A DNA stretch of 64,000 bases from Planctomycetota bacterium. Lineage in GTDB: Bacteria; Planctomycetota; Phycisphaerae; Sedimentisphaerales; Anaerohalosphaeraceae. Below the pieces are notes generated by a model that did no database searches, was not told where the DNA came from, and was given only the letters and a program-made list of their open reading frames with translations. The stretch is taken from the NCBI GenBank assembly GCA_019456225.1, contig VRUI01000003.1, forward strand, positions 1 through 64,000, given 5' to 3'. The position numbers and the translations under genes were made by a program. This document shows positions 45,299-54,541 of the stretch, in pieces; the first letter of the stretch is position 1; each line of letters begins with the position of its first letter.

Positions 45299-46121
45299 AT
45301 GAAACTGACACGTCGTAATTTTATGTCAACAGCAGCTGCTGCAGGTGCAGCTTTTACAATTGTCCCAAGTCACGTACTTGGCGGGCCAAAGCATATTGCT
45401 CCCAGCGAAAAACTGAACATTGCCGGTATCGGTGCAGGCGGGATGGCGTTTAATAATCTCAAGGCTTGTTCCAAGGAAAACATAGTTGCGTTGTGCGACG
45501 TTGATGACAGACGCGCCGCAAAGGCTTACGAGATGTACCCAACGGCAAAACGGTTCAAGGACTTCCGTGTAATGCTTGACAAGATGGATAAGGATATCGA
45601 TGCCGTTATTGTCGCTACTCCCGACTATACTCACGCTGTTGCTGCTATGAAGGCGATCAAGATGGGCAAACATGCCTATGTACAAAAACCCCTTACCCGC
45701 ACGGTTTACGAAGCACGAATGCTCACCGAAGCCCGGTCACTGGGCAAGATCGGGTCTCGACTCCGTCGAACAGATCAAAAAGCTCAAGGGACGTATTGTC
45801 AGCATGCATCTTAAGGGTGTCAAAGCAGTCGGCGAAAAAGGACACAAAAAAGATGTCCCGTTGGGCACTGGAGAATGCAAAATTAAAGAAATTCTCGAAG
45901 AATTAAATAAACAGGGTTTCAGAGGCGTCTTTACAATAGAGTATGAGAGCAACCCGGATAACCCGGTACCGGATATCAAGAAGTGCGTAAAGTTCTTTAA
46001 CGAAACAAAATCCAAGTTAAAGCCCGTAAGACGAGGAAGAAGGCCAGGTGGCGAAAGGAAAAAAACTGACAATACCAAAAAGCAACCCACGAAAGCTAAA
46101 AAAGTAGAAAAGAAAAAATAG
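45299..46121 (+). pseudogene. Deletion joint of a Gfo/Idh oxidoreductase and a TIM-barrel isomerase
   Basis: From ATG 45299: Tat signal (KLTRRNFMSTAAAAGAAF), Rossmann motif GIGAGGMAF and QKPLTRTVYEARMLTEA, that is, a normal exported oxidoreductase for about 145 residues. Near 45735 the sequence changes. In the +1 frame GHWARSGLDSVEQIKKLKG, VPLGTGECKIKEILEELNKQG and GVFTIEYE match the C-terminal part of sugar-phosphate isomerase/epimerases. It ends in a Lys-rich tail at 46121. The first frame stops at 45814. Neither product is complete: the end of one gene and the start of the next were lost together. Confidence 0.78.
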
Positions 46122-46223
46122 AGTCGCCAATATCTTTGCTTAGAGAAAGTATTTGCAATACAATCACTTTTTTTATACCATAGGAAAAAATCTTTTTAGT
46201 TATATTTTTGGAGAATTAAGAAA

Positions 46224-47705
46224 ATGAAGAATAAAATTGACAGACGCCAGTTTGTTCAATCAACAGCAGCTATCGGAGCGGGTCTGTTCGTAGCCCCGGA
46301 GGTACTGTCAGCTACGGCAAGCACTGCCAAGAAAGCCGATATCAATGTCGCCCTGATCGGTGCAGGCATCGAAGGCCAGGTCCTTTTTGATGCGGCAAGT
46401 ACAATCGGACGCAAATCGGGGATCAAGTTCAAAGCTGTTTGCGATATTTGGGACTTTAAACGGAAAAAATTTGCGAAAACGCTTAAGAAGTATAAGAGAG
46501 CCGGTTATAATAATGCAGCGTATGTCGACTACAGAGAGATGCTCGATAAGGAAAAGGATAACCTCGACGCGGTGATCATCGCGACACCGGACTGCTTCCA
46601 CGCCGAACACACAAACGCCTGCCTTGAGGCAGGTCTGCATGTTTACTGCGAAAAGGAAATGTCAAATACCATCGAAGGCGCAAAATCGATGGTTCTAACG
46701 GCCAGAAAGACAGGCAAGCTTTTACAGATCGGTCATCAACGAAGAAGTAATCCAAAGTACATCTTCGCCAAGGAAAACATCATAGACAAATCATACACGA
46801 CAAAGAAAGTAATTGACCCAAAAACAAGGAAACCAAAAAAAGACCCGAAAACCGGCAAAGATCTGTTGATAGATTCAACCCTTCTTGGTCGCATTACGAC
46901 TATCAACGGCCAGTGGAACAGAAGCGTATCTGCATGTAAGGACCTGGTTGCTCCTGCAGGGACCGCAATCCCACAGGCAACTCTTACTAAGTACGGCTTT
47001 AAATCTATGAAGCACTTCATGAACTGGCGCTGGTACAAAGGCCTTGGCGGCGGTCCTATCGTTGACCTCGGTTCTCACCAGATCGATATTTATAGCTGGT
47101 TCCTCGGCGAAGCAAAGCCAAAGTCAGTCATGGCAAGCGGTGGTGTCGATTATTGGAAGGGTCACGAATGGTATGACAATGTGATGGCTGTTTTTGAATT
47201 CGATACCGAAGCCGGTCCGGTTAGAGCTTTTTACCAGACTCTTACGACCAGCAGCAGCGGCGGCTATTATGAGAAATTCATGGCCGAACACGGCGCATTG
47301 GAAATATCTGAAGATCCGCGTTTCTTTAATGTCGGCAGAGATATGAAGGTGGTTCATGGAAAAGAAAATCCTATAACAAAAATAATGAATGTTCCACAAT
47401 GGAATCCCTGGATTGACGGCGGTATCATAACTCCGGTTCCTCAGCCCAAAAAATCAAAGAAGAAGGGCGTTATGGATGTTCGCAGCAGTCCTCTGCTCTT
47501 ACCGAACACGATTCATGCAACCATGGATGTGCCTTATCATCAGCCTCACCTGATCAACTTCTTTGATGCGATTCGCGACAGCAAAGTTAAGCTTAACTGT
47601 CCTGCAGAGGTCGGTTACCATACCGCTGTCATGGTTCTTAAGGTTAACGAAGCTGTTGAAGCACGCAAGACGCTGGAATTCAAGCCGGAAGATTTCCACG
47701 TTTAA
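46224..47705 (+). CDS. Tat-exported Gfo/Idh/MocA-family oxidoreductase
   Basis: 493 residues. Tat signal DRRQFVQSTAAIGAGLFV, Rossmann motif ALIGAGIEGQVL, and CEKEMSNT at the EKP position. A basic insertion (about 190-215, KKVIDPKTRKPKKDPK) is longer than usual. DLGSHQIDIYSWFLG is the signature of the C-terminal domain. It follows the fused pseudogene and precedes a permease, so the active cluster may be oxidoreductase, transporter and DUF6807 protein. Confidence 0.88.
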   Translation: MKNKIDRRQFVQSTAAIGAGLFVAPEVLSATASTAKKADINVALIGAGIEGQVLFDAASTIGRKSGIKFKAVCDIWDFKRKKFAKTLKKYKRAGYNNAAYVDYREMLDKEKDNLDAVIIATPDCFHAEHTNACLEAGLHVYCEKEMSNTIEGAKSMVLTARKTGKLLQIGHQRRSNPKYIFAKENIIDKSYTTKKVIDPKTRKPKKDPKTGKDLLIDSTLLGRITTINGQWNRSVSACKDLVAPAGTAIPQATLTKYGFKSMKHFMNWRWYKGLGGGPIVDLGSHQIDIYSWFLGEAKPKSVMASGGVDYWKGHEWYDNVMAVFEFDTEAGPVRAFYQTLTTSSSGGYYEKFMAEHGALEISEDPRFFNVGRDMKVVHGKENPITKIMNVPQWNPWIDGGIITPVPQPKKSKKKGVMDVRSSPLLLPNTIHATMDVPYHQPHLINFFDAIRDSKVKLNCPAEVGYHTAVMVLKVNEAVEARKTLEFKPEDFHV

Positions 47706-47720
47706 TCTTTTAGATTTTAG

Positions 47721-47750
47721 AGAGCCGGGGGCTTAAAAGCTTTCGGCTCT
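47721..47750 (+). terminator. Hairpin after the oxidoreductase gene
   Basis: AGAGCCG / CGGCTCT with an inner GCTT/AAGC stem, followed by an A/T-rich but not pure T tail. Confidence 0.6.
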
Positions 47751-47876
47751 TATCTTATTATGTTTTACGAACTATAATTGTTATTGTGAATTTTGCCTTT
47801 TTGCCCGGAAGACTTTTCTTTTGTCTCACTGGTGGTAACGGACTGAAACTAGAATGAATTTATTAAGGAGAGTAAC

Positions 47877-49232
47877 ATGAGTAACGGACAACTGCCAGAC
47901 TACATCGCATCGGCAAAACCAAACCCCGCAGAAAACCGCGCACCGTGGTACAAAAACACCGCACCGGCATACGCCGGAATCTTTCTTTCGGTGCCGTTCA
48001 TGGCCGGCATGGCCGGAGCACTTGTCGCAGGCAGCATAATGGCAGCCGTAATCGGCCTGTTCATGGGTGCGATGTTCTGCCTGGTGATCTACTACGTCCC
48101 GGCAAAACTAGGTATGCAAACAGGAATGCCCCTGTACGTAGTAGCATCCTCAACATTCGGGACGCAGGGGGGAATTGTCATCCCGGGCATCCTTATGGGT
48201 GTAGTTCAGATATTCTGGCATGCGGTGTTTACATTCTCTGCAGCTCAGTTTTTCATGTCGGCTATTGGGAAAGATTATACAGAAGATAAGGTTCTATACT
48301 GGGTCGCATGTGCGGTACTGGGTTTGATCATGGCATTTGTCGGAGCTGTTGGTATTGGGCTTCTTGCGAAGCTTTCAAGCTTTCTGCCGATCTTTCCTTT
48401 GCTGGCGATCGCTGTCGCTGCCATTGCCAACAGTAAAGGCCTTGCCGGTTTTAGCGATGCAGTCGTTACAGCTAAAGGAAGCTTAGGGGCAGTCAGTCTT
48501 TCAATGTTCGCTGCACTTGCCATGACTGCCGGTTTCTTCGCTTCTGCTGGAGTTGCAGGCAGTGACTTTGGTATGAACAGCAGGGATGAAAAAGATGTAG
48601 CACTTGGTGGATTTGTAGGCATAACTGGCGCCGCACTTGTCGCTGGTATCCTGGCGATAGTTGCCATTGCCGGTGCTGTCGGAAATAATCCGGAAGTATT
48701 AAATGCTGAAGGAGACGCAGGGCCCTTTATTGCTGCAATAAATCAAAGTGGTGGAATTCTTTCAAGTGCATCTTCATGGATATTTGTTATTGCCTGTATA
48801 TGCCCGCTTGGTTTCTGTGCGTTTCTCGCAGCTAATGCATTTTCGACGATGCTGCCGAAAATTCCACGTATCCCAATGACTATGGTTGCAGGTCTTATCG
48901 GTGTTATCCTTGCCGCATCCGGCATAGCTGGTAATCTTGTGAAATTCTTCCTGATGGTCGGTGCTGCTTTCGGTCCTATCGCAGGTGTCATGCTTGCCGA
49001 TTTCGTTCGTCATGGCGGATGGGCCGGACCTCGCAAGGGTATCAACTGGGCAGGTTTCATTGCATGGGGCATTGGCCTTCTGATGGGCTTGCTCGGTCCT
49101 ATTAGCGGCGGAAAACTTGGTTACGGTCTTGAGCCGCTTGTTGCTACGGTTGTTGCAGCTGCTGCTTACTTTGTTCTTGCCGCTGTTGGCCTTGAGCCCG
49201 AAAACGTTGAACTTCCTTCTTCTGAAGAATAA
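47877..49232 (+). CDS. Multi-pass permease, NCS1/purine-cytosine permease-like
   Basis: 451 residues with about twelve hydrophobic segments (first near 32-55, last near 420-443) and few charges between. The cytoplasmic start ENRAPWYKNTAPAYAGIFLSVPFM and the PLYVVASSTFGTQGG block resemble nucleobase:cation symporter-1 proteins. In this context it more likely brings in a product of the neighbouring sugar enzymes. Family call is tentative. RBS AAGGAG is strong, and a terminator follows. Confidence 0.75.
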   Translation: MSNGQLPDYIASAKPNPAENRAPWYKNTAPAYAGIFLSVPFMAGMAGALVAGSIMAAVIGLFMGAMFCLVIYYVPAKLGMQTGMPLYVVASSTFGTQGGIVIPGILMGVVQIFWHAVFTFSAAQFFMSAIGKDYTEDKVLYWVACAVLGLIMAFVGAVGIGLLAKLSSFLPIFPLLAIAVAAIANSKGLAGFSDAVVTAKGSLGAVSLSMFAALAMTAGFFASAGVAGSDFGMNSRDEKDVALGGFVGITGAALVAGILAIVAIAGAVGNNPEVLNAEGDAGPFIAAINQSGGILSSASSWIFVIACICPLGFCAFLAANAFSTMLPKIPRIPMTMVAGLIGVILAASGIAGNLVKFFLMVGAAFGPIAGVMLADFVRHGGWAGPRKGINWAGFIAWGIGLLMGLLGPISGGKLGYGLEPLVATVVAAAAYFVLAAVGLEPENVELPSSEE

Positions 49233-49239
49233 TTATTTG

Positions 49240-49268
49240 TGGGGTGGGCGCTGCTCACCCCATTTTTT
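49240..49268 (+). terminator. Intrinsic terminator after the permease (type C-like)
   Basis: TGGGGTGGGC-GCT-GCTCACCCCA with one G.U pair, followed by seven T. The stem shares the TGGGC core of the type C repeats. Confidence 0.85.
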
Positions 49269-49289
49269 TATTAATAAGGATTTGGTATT

Positions 49290-50888
49290 ATGTTAAAAAT
49301 TCGATTAGTGATTGTTTTGCTGTTTGCCTGCGGTTTTGCTGTCGCTGCCGGCGCAAAAGGTAAAACGGATAAGTCTAAAGCCCTCACTATTGTTGAAGAA
49401 GGCGAAAAATTGGTAGTAAAAGCCGGCGATGTCGACCTGGTAACTTATCAGAACAAACCGATGGCCAATCCCAAGGGCGGTGACAAGTTCAAGGGCAGCA
49501 ACTTTATCCATCCTCTAAAAACGCTGTCGGGATTTACGCTTACCGATCTTCAGCCCGGAGACCACCTGCACCACTTTGGTCTGTGGTGGCCGTGGAAATT
49601 CTTAAAGGCCGAAGGACGCAAGGTTCTGTACTGGGAACTACAGAAGGGCGAAGGGGTCATCCAGGCCCAGGGACGCCATAAAGCTGAAGTTAATAAAGGC
49701 GGTGCGGTCTTTGCGGCGCCAAGTCACTATATCGACAAAACCGCACCCGATGGTCCGAAAGTAATCCTCAAGGAAATGCTCATCGCAAATGTTTCGCCAA
49801 TTGTTACTTCACCGGCTAAGGGCTATTTCCTTGACCTGATCATTGTTCAAAACACCGCGATCAAAACCCCGGTAGAGGTCGTTAAGTATCGCTACAGCGG
49901 TTTTTCTGTTCGCGGCGCAAAGTCGTGGAATAAGGATAACAGCAAGCTTGTCACAAGCGCCGGCAAAGATCGTCAGGCATCTAATTTTACTATAGCCAAT
50001 TGGATTATCGCTGAAGGCGACGCAAAACCAGGCGCAAAAGCCGGTTTTGTAATGATGTCGCATCCGGATAATTACGGCGCTCCCCAGATGCTTCGAACAT
50101 GGAACGACAAAATGCACAACGGAGCGACATTTGCCAACTTTAATCCCGTCCAGAAAAAATCGTGGATATTAGAGCCCGGCAAAAAATACATCCAGAAATA
50201 CCGCCTTTTCGTCTATGACGGATCGATAACGGAAAGCGACGCACAAAAAATGTGGTCGGATTACTCCAAAGCTGCTCCTGCCGCTAAAACTGCCCTGATC
50301 CCTCTTCCTGTGGAACTTCCGGCAGCTATCGAAGTTGGTACTCCCCCGAATCTTTCGTCGATTCCAAACCTGGAGAATATCAAAACTGATCGCCCGATAT
50401 TTTATGTTCCCGCGGGTACTAAAAATGTCGCCCTGAACAAAACTGTCACGTCCTCCGATGACGAATATACCGGCGAGACTCTTGTCAAGATCGTCGATGG
50501 CGACATGAGTGGAGCCGATGAATCCTTCCTGGAATTTGGTCCGTATGAGCAGTACGTTACCATCGACCTTGGTTCGCAGCATGAGATATACGCGGTTATG
50601 CTCTGGCATTTCCATAAGAAGGGACGTGTTTACTTTGATGTGGTGGTTCAGACTTCCGACGACCCTGATTTTATTACCAATGTCAAAACCCTGTTCAATA
50701 ATGACACCGATAACACCCACGGACTTGGCGCAGGTAAAGACAAAAATTACATTGAAACGCATAAGGGCAAACTCATCAACGGCAAAGGTACAAAGGCCCG
50801 TTATGTTCGCTGCTACAGTAATGCTAATAATGCAAATGACTTGAACCATTATATCGAGGTTGCGGTATTTGGAAAACCGGCAAAATGA
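49290..50888 (+). CDS. Exported DUF6807 (PmoA-like) protein with discoidin domain
   Basis: 532 residues. Signal peptide (1-20). The DUF6807 region spans about 35-330, with the His-rich GDHLHHFGLWWPWKF and MMSHPDNYGAPQM. The C-terminal part (about 375-530) is an F5/8 C-like discoidin domain: NVALNKTVTSSDDEYTGETLVKIVDGD and ARYVRCYSNANNANDLNHYIEVAVFG. Planctomycetes carry many such proteins near carbohydrate genes; the reaction is unknown. The discoidin part suggests polysaccharide binding in the periplasm or outside. Stop TGA lies in a type A hairpin. Confidence 0.85.
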   Translation: MLKIRLVIVLLFACGFAVAAGAKGKTDKSKALTIVEEGEKLVVKAGDVDLVTYQNKPMANPKGGDKFKGSNFIHPLKTLSGFTLTDLQPGDHLHHFGLWWPWKFLKAEGRKVLYWELQKGEGVIQAQGRHKAEVNKGGAVFAAPSHYIDKTAPDGPKVILKEMLIANVSPIVTSPAKGYFLDLIIVQNTAIKTPVEVVKYRYSGFSVRGAKSWNKDNSKLVTSAGKDRQASNFTIANWIIAEGDAKPGAKAGFVMMSHPDNYGAPQMLRTWNDKMHNGATFANFNPVQKKSWILEPGKKYIQKYRLFVYDGSITESDAQKMWSDYSKAAPAAKTALIPLPVELPAAIEVGTPPNLSSIPNLENIKTDRPIFYVPAGTKNVALNKTVTSSDDEYTGETLVKIVDGDMSGADESFLEFGPYEQYVTIDLGSQHEIYAVMLWHFHKKGRVYFDVVVQTSDDPDFITNVKTLFNNDTDNTHGLGAGKDKNYIETHKGKLINGKGTKARYVRCYSNANNANDLNHYIEVAVFGKPAK

Positions 50889-50950
50889 CCTATTGGTCAT
50901 TTTGAGATTGATTATTAAAGGAAACGGCCTCACGGCCGAAACATTTTTAT
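50881..50950 (+). repeat. Composite A+B intergenic element (copy 5)
   Basis: Perfect type A stem CAAAATGACC-TATT-GGTCATTTTG (50881-50904), including the TGA stop (50886-50888) of the upstream gene. Both arms differ from the other copies by matching changes, so pairing is kept. GATTATT units and CGGCC-TCAC-GGCCG (50925-50938) follow. Confidence 0.87.
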
Positions 50951-50974
50951 TAGAAATATGGCAGATTTTATAGT

Positions 50975-52588
50975 ATGAGAAATACACTGATATTCGGTGT
51001 TTTGATAGTAACGGCGGTAGTGGCGGGTCTTTTCCTGCGGCTGCCGTCGCTTCATTATCGTCCGCTTCACACCGATGAGGCCGTCCACGCCGATAAGCTT
51101 GGCGATCTCCTTGAGCGTAACGACTATAAATATGACAAGTTTGAGTTTCATGGACCCACCCTGAATTATTTTACGCTCATTCCGGCGGCGATAGCCGGCC
51201 AGAAAACCTTCATCGATCTCGACGAGTTTACGCTGAGAATAGTGCCCGTCTTTTTTGGGATGGCCCTTATTTTGGTCCCTTTGCTGATGACGGCCGGACT
51301 TGGCAGGATGAGTGTTTTTATCGCCGCTGCGCTGACGGCGGTTTCACCGGCGATGGTTTATTACAGCAGGTATTATATCCAGGAGATGCTTCTGGTATGC
51401 TTTTCGCTTTCGGTGATCGGATGCATTTTCCGGTATTTGCAGTCGCGGAAGGTTCGCTGGCTTTTGCTGGCCGGGATTTCTTACGGCCTGATGGGCGCCA
51501 CCAAGGAGACATTTGTAATAGCATGCAGTTGCGGGTTATTCGCCGCCGCTGCCGTATGGTACTTTTCCTCAGAAAAAGCATCCCGACTGTCAAAGCTCAG
51601 GTCGTATATCGGTATCAAACCGATAGCTGTCTTTGCTGTCTCAGCGGCAGTTATATGGGTTGTTTTCTTTTCGTCGTTTTTCACAAACCGCCAAGGCATA
51701 GCCGACAGTTTTCTGACGTTTACCACATACCTCAACCGTGCACATGGCGAGGGCAGACATCATCACCCGTGGCATTATTACCTGCACATCCTCCTCTTCT
51801 GGAAACACAACTCAGGTCCGCTCTTTACAGAGGCGATAATTGTATTATTGTCTTTGGCAGGTGGTGCATTTGCCTTTTGCAAAAGAAACTTCGTCGGTGA
51901 ATACAAACCGCTCGTTCGTTTCTTTGCTCTTTATACTTTGCTGATGACCGCAGCCTATGCGATGATACCGTATAAAACTCCATGGTGTTTGCTTGGGTTT
52001 TTTAGCGGGATGATAGTCCTGGCAGGTTTCGCCGGTGCGTGTTTGCTTTCACTGGCCAAAGGTACCGGCGTAAAAATCGCAGTCTGTTCACTTTTGATAG
52101 CCGGCCTGCTCCACCTTGCAGCGATGTCTTATCTGTCCGGCACGAAGTACGCCGCAGAGCCTGCAAACCCCTATGTTTACTCCCATACTTCGATGGACAT
52201 ATACGAAATATCCGATAAGATCATCAAAACGGTCAATGCCTCAGATACTTCAGGCAAAACAGTGGTTCAGATAATTGCTGACGGGGGGAGCTACTGGCCT
52301 TTCCCGTGGTATTTGCGATCCCTGGACAATATCGGTTACTGGGACAGCGTAGACGCCAGGATGTCTCCGCCATCTCTTGTAATATTGTCCGCTGTTTATG
52401 GCAAAAGAATCGGCGAGATTGAGGAGCAGCTCATCTCTCATCTGTACAATTCTTTGCCGTCGGGCCAAAAGGAGTTGTATATGCCCCTGTTTGACGGTTA
52501 TATGGAACTGCGTCCCCGTGTTGAAGTTCGAGGATATATGACCCAAAAACTCTGGGAACAGGCAAACAAACAGCCGAATATAAAATAA
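50975..52588 (+). CDS. GT-C-fold membrane protein, TIGR03663/Agl23-like
   Basis: 537 residues with about ten membrane segments. Just after the first helix comes HTDEAVHADKL, the acidic periplasmic loop typical of GT-C glycosyltransferases such as ArnT/PMT. The overall look matches the TIGR03663 family, which has been linked to polyprenyl-linked sugar transfer. Large periplasmic C-terminal part (about 405-537). No partner genes nearby indicate the acceptor. Confidence 0.75.
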   Translation: MRNTLIFGVLIVTAVVAGLFLRLPSLHYRPLHTDEAVHADKLGDLLERNDYKYDKFEFHGPTLNYFTLIPAAIAGQKTFIDLDEFTLRIVPVFFGMALILVPLLMTAGLGRMSVFIAAALTAVSPAMVYYSRYYIQEMLLVCFSLSVIGCIFRYLQSRKVRWLLLAGISYGLMGATKETFVIACSCGLFAAAAVWYFSSEKASRLSKLRSYIGIKPIAVFAVSAAVIWVVFFSSFFTNRQGIADSFLTFTTYLNRAHGEGRHHHPWHYYLHILLFWKHNSGPLFTEAIIVLLSLAGGAFAFCKRNFVGEYKPLVRFFALYTLLMTAAYAMIPYKTPWCLLGFFSGMIVLAGFAGACLLSLAKGTGVKIAVCSLLIAGLLHLAAMSYLSGTKYAAEPANPYVYSHTSMDIYEISDKIIKTVNASDTSGKTVVQIIADGGSYWPFPWYLRSLDNIGYWDSVDARMSPPSLVILSAVYGKRIGEIEEQLISHLYNSLPSGQKELYMPLFDGYMELRPRVEVRGYMTQKLWEQANKQPNIK

Positions 52589-52656
52589 TTGTTGCAAAAT
52601 GAAATTAGAGATAATAAACTAATCGCTAATCGTTATTTATTTTGGAGGTTTTAATT

Positions 52657-53292
52657 ATGAAAGTTATTGTAACATTAATATTGTTGTCCATCCTGGCTGT
52701 TATAAGCGGGTGTTCTTCTGGTGGGGGCAGTTTCTTAGCTGGGTATGATTTTAGCTCGATCGATAAAATCGCCGTCGTCGAGGTTACCGGCTATTTCAAG
52801 AAGGAAGGCGTCAGAAACCAGATCGCCAATTTCGTAGAGATAGAACTGCTGGAGCGAGGGTTCGCGCCTATCGAAAGATCCAGGATCCAGGCTCTCATTG
52901 ATGAACAGGATTTTCAGGCATCTGAGATAACTGCCACCGATGCAGTCAAAACCGGCAAAATACTAAATGTCCCGGCTATCCTGCTGATTGACGTCCCGGA
53001 GTTCGGAGAAAATATCAACGTTTCCGGAAAGATGCTCGATGCAACAGATGGGAGGATCTTGTGGGTAGGCTACGGCAAGGCTCGAACTGGCAAGCTTTTG
53101 ACAACTGTCATAGCCGCAACCGCCGGCGCAGTCATAGGGGCAGCTGTCGATTCCGACCATACAACCGAAGGTGCGATAATAGGGGGCGTCCTTGGAGGCG
53201 CTGCCGGATATACTCTTTCCCCGCAGGCCGCTGAAAAAGTCAAAGAGGCAATTGGTAAAATGTGCGACTCCATGCCAAGCAGGTTGAAATAG
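52657..53292 (+). CDS. Lipoprotein with CsgG-like fold and glycine-zipper segment
   Basis: 211 residues from ATG 52657 (GGAGG upstream). Lipoprotein signal ending in VISGC. Residues 30-145 follow the pattern of CsgG/DUF799-type periplasmic domains (DKIAVVEVTGYF, LLERGFAPIERSRIQALIDEQ). A Gly/Ala-rich stretch AGAVIGAAVD and AIIGGVLGGAAGY (about 155-185) is a glycine zipper, able to insert in a membrane. It may be an outer-membrane assembly or channel-like protein; function unproven. Confidence 0.72.
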   Translation: MKVIVTLILLSILAVISGCSSGGGSFLAGYDFSSIDKIAVVEVTGYFKKEGVRNQIANFVEIELLERGFAPIERSRIQALIDEQDFQASEITATDAVKTGKILNVPAILLIDVPEFGENINVSGKMLDATDGRILWVGYGKARTGKLLTTVIAATAGAVIGAAVDSDHTTEGAIIGGVLGGAAGYTLSPQAAEKVKEAIGKMCDSMPSRLK

Positions 53293-53341
53293 TCGTTAGT
53301 TTATGGTTTTTAGCCTTTAGGTTTTAGTCGTTAGGTTTTTT

Positions 53342-54295
53342 ATGTCTGAATTTCTTGATGATGTAGGTGCTGGTCGCTTTCAGCACGAGGCGATGGCGGC
53401 GATCTTTGAGATTTATATCGTTCACGAAGATCTCGAATACGCCGAACAGGCAGCCAGGGCCGCCTTCAGGGCCATAGATAAACTCGAAGCGAACCTCAGT
53501 CGTTTTGTAGAGAACAGCGATATTTCCCGCATCAACAATCTAAAGGCCGGTCATTCCACAGTTGTCGGGTTGGATACCTTTGAGTGTCTGCAATTGTGTG
53601 CCAAGATCAATAAGGATACTTTCGGTGCGTTTGATATTACCGTAGGTTCGCTTTACAAGTGCTGGCTCAAAAAAGATAAGACATTGCGAAAGCCCACCGA
53701 TCAGGAACTTGCCGACGCCAGGGAAAATACCGGAATGCATCTTCTTCGCCTTGATGAAGACGATTTTTCCGTAACTGTACTCGCGACCGGAGTAAGCCTC
53801 GACCTTGGAGCGATCGGAAAGGGGTTTGCCCTCGATAAAGCTGCCGAGGTACTTGCCGAATGGAGCATTTCGACGGCATTTCTTCATAGCGGAGGAAGTA
53901 CGGTCCTGGGACTGAAAAAGCCGAAGGGCACCAAGGGCTGGCCGGTAACTATGAGCCTTCTTGACGATCTCTGGAAGAAGGACAAAACCTCCGAATCGAA
54001 AATTGAAGTCCTTAAAATCTTTGATGTCCACAAAACCGCTCTGAGCGGCTCGAATCTCGAAGTCGGCAGCCATGTCATAGAACCCCGCCTTTCAAAGCCC
54101 GTCGATGCCAATATAGCTGCGTGGGCTATAACAAAAAAAGCCGCTCTAGCTGATGCTCTTTCTACATCCCTGTTGGCGATGACTGACGAAGAAGCGAAAA
54201 AATACTTCAAAAAACATAAAGATCAGAAGGGAATGGTAATTTCCCCCGATTCCGACGACTCATACAAAATTAAAAAGTACGGGGACTGGAAGTAG
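53342..54295 (+). CDS. apbE: ApbE-type FAD:protein FMN transferase
   Basis: 317 residues. AFDITVGSLYKCW, LDLGAIGKGFALDKAAEVL and FLHSGGSTVLGL match ApbE, which links FMN to Thr/Ser of flavoproteins such as RnfG/NqrC using Mg and FAD. No signal peptide or lipobox is seen, so it is either cytoplasmic or exported in another way; ApbE is usually periplasmic. The GGNS signature is GGST here. Clients such as Rnf are not in the window. Confidence 0.85.
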   Translation: MSEFLDDVGAGRFQHEAMAAIFEIYIVHEDLEYAEQAARAAFRAIDKLEANLSRFVENSDISRINNLKAGHSTVVGLDTFECLQLCAKINKDTFGAFDITVGSLYKCWLKKDKTLRKPTDQELADARENTGMHLLRLDEDDFSVTVLATGVSLDLGAIGKGFALDKAAEVLAEWSISTAFLHSGGSTVLGLKKPKGTKGWPVTMSLLDDLWKKDKTSESKIEVLKIFDVHKTALSGSNLEVGSHVIEPRLSKPVDANIAAWAITKKAALADALSTSLLAMTDEEAKKYFKKHKDQKGMVISPDSDDSYKIKKYGDWK

Positions 54296-54541
54296 ACCCT
54301 GATCAATCTGAATAAAACGAACCATTTATTACACCAGTAAATAGTTAAATCGAATAAAGAAACCAATATTTTTAAGATTTGAAGCAAAAATATCATTTTA
54401 ATTCTGGTATTGGCAAGCACTTTCCAGTATCCTACCCGTATCATTGATGTTGTGTTGTTAAAATGGGCGCATTCCCTTACTTTGTGTCCTTTTTTCTTTG
54501 GTTTTCTTATTTCTGAGTTTTTCTATTGGCTGCGGCTTTAA

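Noticed and set aside
45299-46121. Programmed frameshift producing one fused oxidoreductase-isomerase
   Set aside because: Each half lacks essential parts of its fold, and no slippery site was seen at the joint; deletion is simpler.
54296-54541. Promoter for the hdrA operon
   Set aside because: A TTGGCA near 54416 has no matching -10 at 16-18 bp; nothing convincing could be named in the 246-bp gap.
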